DNA from: Colletotrichum lupini
Lineage: Eukaryota; Ascomycota; Sordariomycetes; Glomerellales; Glomerellaceae
NCBI RefSeq assembly: GCF_023278565.1
Contig: NC_064675.1
Location: 4,154,001 to 4,218,000, forward strand
Length of the DNA stretch: 64,000 nucleotides
Direction of reading: 5' to 3'
Shown: one piece after another, positions 58,801 through 64,000 of the stretch
Numbering within the stretch: the stretch's first letter is position 1
Layout: the number at the start of each line of letters is the position of its first letter
The notes under the pieces: model-generated
Database searches by the model: none
The model's input: only the letters and a program-made list of their open reading frames with translations
Told to the model about the DNA's origin: nothing
Translations under genes and position numbers: made by a program

Positions 58801-60474
58801 AATATCGTATCGCGGTCGGTCGGATCACAAGCTAATTTTTCGAAGCAGCTGGGGGTTTTTGGTACTAGTTTGGCGCAGGCTGGAGATAATGACGACGGCG
58901 CGAATTGAGTCGCCTGTCATCCAAGCGCGACGGATGGTTGGACACGGCCAAGACGCAATATCATCTGGACGGCGCAAATAATGAGGGGGAATAGGGACCT
59001 CAAGCTCTGCGGGAAAGCAAATCGTCGGAGCCGGCCATGAGGATTTGCGTCAAGAATAGGATTTTAAGGCAATTGTCGTAATGTTGGAAGGATAAAAGAT
59101 AGCTCATGGGAGGTAGGCAGTAAGAAGGTACTTAGGTACTTAGGTACGGGACTGGAATAAGATGGATCAATCAAGATTTTAGTACAGGCGTTTAGCAGCC
59201 GCTACTCCGTACTCCCGTTCGATGAGGTGTGAGCCTGTGAGGTACTGCTACTTGGGTGACGCTCCTCCTGCCGCGACTTTCTCCTCTTCTGGGTCCGACA
59301 CTCAGTTTCGACACATCGGTCGACAATACAGGCCCGACCCGACCCTGACGCGCGGGTCTGGGCATTTTGGGAGCATGAAAGTGAAAGCACGTTCCCACAT
59401 TCAATCAGAGGGGCAATCAATCCCCCGGTCAAAGAGCCCCCAAAACTACGTTCCTCTCAAAGGAGGTCCCTGAAAGAATCAAAGACAGCGAGCATTGAAA
59501 GGTGGGGCCCGTATTGATTCTATTAAAATGTAAAGTGTGGCTCAGGCGACATGTGGGGGCTTCCAGGCTTTCAGCATTTGCTGCTCAATGCTGTCATTTC
59601 GTGGGCGGTAGAGAAAATTGCAGGCACCTCAGTCGAAAGAGCTCCGAACAATAGTGATCTTGGCATGTGAGAGCAAAGTGTTCCAAGTATTTTGGTATCT
59701 CTAGGTTACCTTAGTCCCGTTCATTCTCTAGCAGCCACACCGAGCAAAGGGTACTAACTCTAGCCACAGCTTCAAGTGGGAGGGAGGTACGGATACCTTT
59801 TCTCAGGCACTCGCCGAGTCGCCAGAGACAGCGGCTCGCTTGGAACGTAACCGGCCGGGGCAACCGGGCCAAGCCTCGGGGTCCATCCGCGTATCCGCAT
59901 TCTTCTGAGCCGACGTATTCGTAGTTGTTATCGGGGCGCCTAGTGCCTCGTTTAACCGATTGAGCAGTGCACCCTGGCCACTTACCAGAGTTCGCCATCA
60001 CACGTGCCTGCCACTGCTGCCAGCCTGAGCTATGCCTCAGCCATGGACGGGCTGTGGCTTGCGCGTTGGACCCGGGCTTCTCCTCCCGCCGTGTGCCGTC
60101 ACCATGCTCTCCACCAATCCCAGGTTGTTGGGAAATTGTCGGAACTTCAGAGTCTCCGACCTATCAACTGACTGCATACCTGCTTGCAGACCCCGCCGTT
60201 CCCCGATCGCCACTGCCGGGTGACCTGATATTAAGTCGACAACGTCGTCATTTTCATCGACTGTTGTTCCGTCAATTGATTCCGCAAACAACATCCCATC
60301 TTCTCCTATGTAGGCCTCGCGCCTTTGACTGGCAACCGAAGGCAAACTCGCCAACTGTTTACGACCAACAGTAGAATCCATTCAACAACGCGTCTCATCA
60401 ACTGAGACGCAGACGCGCGAAAGTCATTGACTTATAGCCTCGAAACACACCCGACAATCCATCTCATCTTAACC
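58801..60474. other. Divergent promoter region NIPA gene/orphan gene
   Basis: 1.7 kb with no supported gene. A run of GGTACTTAGGTACTTAGGTAC-type words lies at 59125-59147 and another copy near 59702-59715. The DNA just before 60475 is CA-rich, as common in fungal leaders. Confidence 0.6.
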
Positions 60475-61644
60475 ATGTCGAACGGCAACTCTTCAGACAA
60501 CGTCTTCGTCCGCTTTAAACAGAAAGTCGACGACCACGTTGCATCGGCCTTCCAGCGGTTCCTGGGCATTCCTTCGGCCGTATCACGTCTCAACAGCTCA
60601 TGGCCGGAACCGCCTCTGCCATCCCGTGAAAAAGAGCTTGAGGACACAAGGCCGCTCACCGACAACAACACGAACTTACAGCCCCGTGTGTCATCCACGC
60701 AGCACCCGCACCCCACCGTCTTTGACCTCTTCGGCCCCATGTCGTCCATCTCAGCCCTCTTCAAGGCCGAAGAGGTCACTGAGTCTCTGTACCAGCTCAT
60801 GTGCTTCTCGTTCATCATCGACTCGCCCTATTCACCATTACGACTCCATGACATGCCGCAGCCTGTGCCTCGGGACCTTCCCAACGGGGAGGACCCGACC
60901 TTGTTCGGATTCGAGGATGCGTTTGAGGATCTGCTTATGGTGAGCAGCGGTCAGGATCTGCCGGATATTTACGGACGTGTCCGCTTCAAAAAGGAGGTTC
61001 GCGACTCATTCCCTCATGGTCTGCCCCCGATGCTTTGGCTTCACCAGCTCACTCGCCAAGGTCTGTGGGATGGATGGGAACCAAGGCCAGAGGTGTTGGA
61101 CAGGGCCGTGAGTGAGCGTTGGCAACGGTGGTTGCAAGAGCAGAACGACCCATTCAAAGACCAAAGGACACAATCTTCCCGAAATGACTCGGCCCCGGAG
61201 GAGAGGCGGAGGTCTGTCACGGAAGAGAATCCGGCACAGGAGTCCTCAGTTCGCCCCCCACAGGACCACGGAGAGACGGAGGAGGATTCATATTTTTCAG
61301 TCATGGGGTCAGCTCGTCTGAACACCTCGCGAGAGACGTCCACATCAACGGCGCCGACCCCCAGAAACTACTCCTCGACGAAGGATCTCTCACCACAAGG
61401 TCTACCCCAAGGATGGCGCGTCGTCGAGAAGGTGCAAGAACGGGAGGACGGCAAGGGAAACGTACACATCACCAAGACTATCACGACTTACAACGAGAGT
61501 GGCGAGGAGGTTGGTAAGCAGACGGAGAGACAGTCCAACTACACTTGGTCGGCGAGCTTCTCGACCGGCGGCTACAAAAACAGGGGCCGTGACCAGCGAG
61601 AGGACGATGATATTGAGGACAAGGGCAGCTGGTTCTGGAAATGA
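60475..61644 (+). CDS. Unrecognised protein, probably conserved in related fungi
   Basis: Single exon, 389 aa. ATG at 60475 sits in an AACCATG context and starts MSNGNSSDNVFVRFK; the frame is open a further 16 codons upstream but without an ATG. No membrane segment or signal peptide is evident. The first ~215 residues look ordered, with hydrophobic helices (VASAFQRFLGIPSA, LYQLMCFSFIIDSPYSP) and a Trp-rich stretch (MLWLHQLTRQGLWDGWEPRP). Residues ~225-320 are polar and probably disordered. The end has GWRVVEKVQEREDGKGNVH followed by ITKTITTYNESGEEV, a beta-like pattern seen in some chaperone-associated or mitochondrial proteins, which I cannot assign. It ends KGSWFWK. No function is proposed. 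Confidence 0.75.
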   Translation: MSNGNSSDNVFVRFKQKVDDHVASAFQRFLGIPSAVSRLNSSWPEPPLPSREKELEDTRPLTDNNTNLQPRVSSTQHPHPTVFDLFGPMSSISALFKAEEVTESLYQLMCFSFIIDSPYSPLRLHDMPQPVPRDLPNGEDPTLFGFEDAFEDLLMVSSGQDLPDIYGRVRFKKEVRDSFPHGLPPMLWLHQLTRQGLWDGWEPRPEVLDRAVSERWQRWLQEQNDPFKDQRTQSSRNDSAPEERRRSVTEENPAQESSVRPPQDHGETEEDSYFSVMGSARLNTSRETSTSTAPTPRNYSSTKDLSPQGLPQGWRVVEKVQEREDGKGNVHITKTITTYNESGEEVGKQTERQSNYTWSASFSTGGYKNRGRDQREDDDIEDKGSWFWK

Positions 61645-64000
61645 AGCTGGATATTTTGGGTCGTCTCTGTTCTCACATCATGGCTTGGGGAGTTTCATTG
61701 GGTTGTAACTGGGCTGGGAAACGAATGGAATTTGTAAGAAAACTCCGAACCAAGGATTTTATTTGTGTACAGTTCGGGCGAAAATTCAACTTTCTGGAAA
61801 GTCAAATCCAACGAGAACACATTGTGCGATAAACAAATCTCTTCTGATGTAACAAGACTTGCTACTCTGAATTGTATTACTTGGCAGCTGGAGATGTGTA
61901 ACCTTTCGAGGTTCATGGTCGAGGGCTTCAAGTCTTCTTTGACAATACATGACATCTCAGCTTTGCTAGTTGCAGGATCAATATAATTAGGATCTAACAT
62001 CCAAGTGAAATTACACTAAAGAACAGCCACAGTACAATGACAGGGCATACGTCTCATGGCCCAAACTTCGTTGGCAACCTCGGTGGACAGGGTAACTTGA
62101 CATTCGAATTGGGTCTGTGATGTGTACTCAAGACGCTTATCAGGATCGCTACAACTACACCAAGTATCGACACCTGCAGACTCACACACAAACTATAACG
62201 GGACCAGAGTCACCACCTGGAATAAGCATTCTCAGCTAACCCATTCCATCACGATTGTTGCCCTTTTACAGGCGAGGTGAATACACTTCTAGCATCCTGT
62301 CTTTGCGAAAGTACATAACCACAACTTGGTCCGGTATTGCTTATCATAGTCGACGCTGTTCGTCTCCAAGTGCTGCGCTTCACACAACTAATGCCGTACA
62401 TCTGGACATCACCTAGCTTATTCTATTCAACCATATAGAAGGGTCACGGGACACTCATCAGTCACATTTCACCGGCTGTGGGCGTGGATGGGCCGTTCCA
62501 GCTCTATGAAAGCGACGCCGGCCCTCGACTGCTCCCGACAATGGCAACGTTATGAAAGCTTCAACATCTGTGGCCGCGTTGTGTAAACTACGCTCAGAGG
62601 TAGACAAAGTACCAGTGTTTTTTGACCTGCGCTTCCTTCAGAGGGTCATCATGAGAAGGTTCCCCATTCCAGGTTGACTATTGGTGCTTATCACAGCTCA
62701 CCCTTATAAAGCATTTCTTAACACAATCTCTTTGGATGTATATACATAACCATCTAAGTACCTTGGTTATTGAGGGATAAAATTCTTTGAAATTTACAAG
62801 TACAAGAAAATAGTTTTGATAAAACAGTATAGTGCCTACCTACCACTTAACTTATTATGCTTCTTTAAGCTTGCCATGAGAGAAGGATGACTGTACTGCT
62901 GACTGCTTCCCATCGTGTGCACAAGCATCAGAAGCTTCATATTCTGAATTAGTCTGTTTCTTGACAGTGCTTTGAACTCGGTCTAACATCGAGGAGGGCA
63001 AAACCTTCCCCAATGGATCAGTAGGTCCTCGCCCCTTTCCGGATACTCAGTGTTCATGCAGCTCGAGCGCTTTCTTCGAATCATCACGTCAGTACCCTGG
63101 TCAACCTTTACGCATGACTTAGTCTGGATGACGGAAAGAGTAACTAATTTTTCTAAAGATCGGTGTTTTATCTTGCCATTCCTTATTGAGGGCGGACACC
63201 CAATCTTCGACACCATTCGTCCCCAGCCAGTCGTCCACATCTCGCCTCTCCTGACCCAAACAGCCGGCCCAAATACCAAAAGTCTCATTAGCTCTCATGA
63301 AGGATTTTCTTTTTGTCACAGGGCACCGTCCTTGGCGTGATGGACCCAACGGAAATTCAAATCCTTCTAAAGCCAGACAGCCGATTAAGTTTTCGAAGAA
63401 AAATCTCGCGGAGAGATTCTCTCCACCCCTTTTCCGTCGTCTTCATGTTCGATATGTAAAGGGGGGGCGGGGGGCGTTTATACTTCACGAAGGTTCTTAT
63501 GCAGCTAATTCCCGTCTCTCCATTCTATCACGCCACACATTGGACCGAAACTTATCATAGGCGATTCGCAATGAGCAAGTTTCCTACATGGCTAGCAACG
63601 CTATCTAACAAACCACCGAACGCCTCACAAGCCTCTAGAACCCGAATCAACGGCACAAGTGGCACACCGAGCCTTCCCTCTAGACTCTAGCCACCTTAGC
63701 TCTCCGTCGCTCCCTCGTTCCCGCGAAGCCAGCCGGTCCTCCCCGTGATGATCCGATGTTTACGGTTTGCCTAGTCACCCAAAGTAAGGTAGGAAAAGAT
63801 AATAAAGCCCTTCCCAACACACACACGCACACCAAAGGGAGGCAAAATGTACCTTGCACTATACAATGCAAGCTTGGGAAGCCGTTGCCAATAATCAGGT
63901 GTTCCGGTTCACCAAGTTCGGTTTCGCAGTTGAGGGTGTCGTGCGCAAGAATATTTCGTCATTTCCACACTAAAGTAGTTTCCAGCAAAGGAGACCAAGA
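61645..64000. other. AT-richer terminal stretch, no supported gene
   Basis: 2.4 kb after the orphan gene. About 62690-62860 is strongly AT-rich. Minus-strand frames at 62983-63349 are short, overlap each other and match nothing I recognise. A short G-run lies near 63460. It could include decayed repeat DNA or the start of a gene continuing outside the window. Confidence 0.5.

Noticed and set aside
62983..63349. Overlapping minus-strand frames of 76 and 101 codons near the window end
   Set aside because: They overlap in different frames, show no recognised family and have no clear splice sites; too weak to call a gene.
1..64000. CRISPR array, transposon terminal repeats, biosynthetic cluster or defence island
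   Set aside because: No regularly spaced direct repeats, transposase or reverse transcriptase motifs, or clustered secondary-metabolism enzymes could be read; the genes are scattered housekeeping functions.

Overview
The window is nuclear DNA of a filamentous ascomycete, most likely a sordariomycete (Colletotrichum, Verticillium and Neurospora relatives are the closest picture I have; the genus is not determined). The reasons are short 50-110 nt introns with GTRNGT donors and CTRAC branch sites, an RCO-1/Tup1 orthologue, an eL28 gene (absent from baker's yeast), pyrimidine-rich leaders, and a recurring GGTACCTTAGGTA-type intergenic word. I reconstructed sixteen protein genes. In thirteen of them the exon phases close exactly on a full-length product; the other three are single-exon genes. 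I saw no transposon, CRISPR array, tRNA or rRNA gene.

Layout. 1-7200: no gene I can support. 7210-9107: an unusually long ATG-depleted leader feeding a Ran1/Ksp1-type protein kinase (+, 9108-11084). 13260-15716 (-): Avt1-like vacuolar amino-acid transporter. 18982-19945 (+): Rmp1, an RNase MRP subunit. 20306-22339 (-): Tup1/RCO-1 corepressor. 22340-29251: a 6.9 kb gene-poor spacer with a poly-C cluster. 29252-30418 (+): ERG3 C-5 sterol desaturase. 31397-31783 (-): DUF2015/UPF0357 small membrane protein. 34771-35632 (+): ribosomal protein eL28. 38065-39446 (+): cytosolic malate dehydrogenase. 39911-40935 (-): TRAPP subunit Trs33. 41875-43860 (-): SAP/PINIT/SP-RING SUMO ligase. 45423-45918 (+): DUF2423 nucleolar-type protein. 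46903-49865 (+): Las21/Gpi7. 50132-53360 (-): condensin subunit Ycg1/CAP-G. 53864-56155 (+): Nop4. 56647-58800 (-): NIPA-type membrane transporter. 60475-61644 (+): orphan protein. 61645-64000: AT-richer, no gene supported.

Function. This is a housekeeping stretch rather than a biosynthetic or defence cluster. Ribosome and RNA processing is represented by Rmp1, eL28, Nop4 and the DUF2423 protein. Membrane and secretory biology is represented by ERG3, Las21, Trs33, Avt1 and NIPA. Chromatin and regulation is represented by Tup1, the SUMO ligase, condensin and the kinase. Strands alternate so that most neighbours are convergent with short 3' gaps (266-492 bp for several pairs) or divergent with longer promoters. 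I found no convincing undescribed system. The strongest unexplained signals are the two long ATG-free leaders (kinase and Tup1), the dispersed GGTACCTTAGGTA word, and a few orphan ORFs in the spacers.
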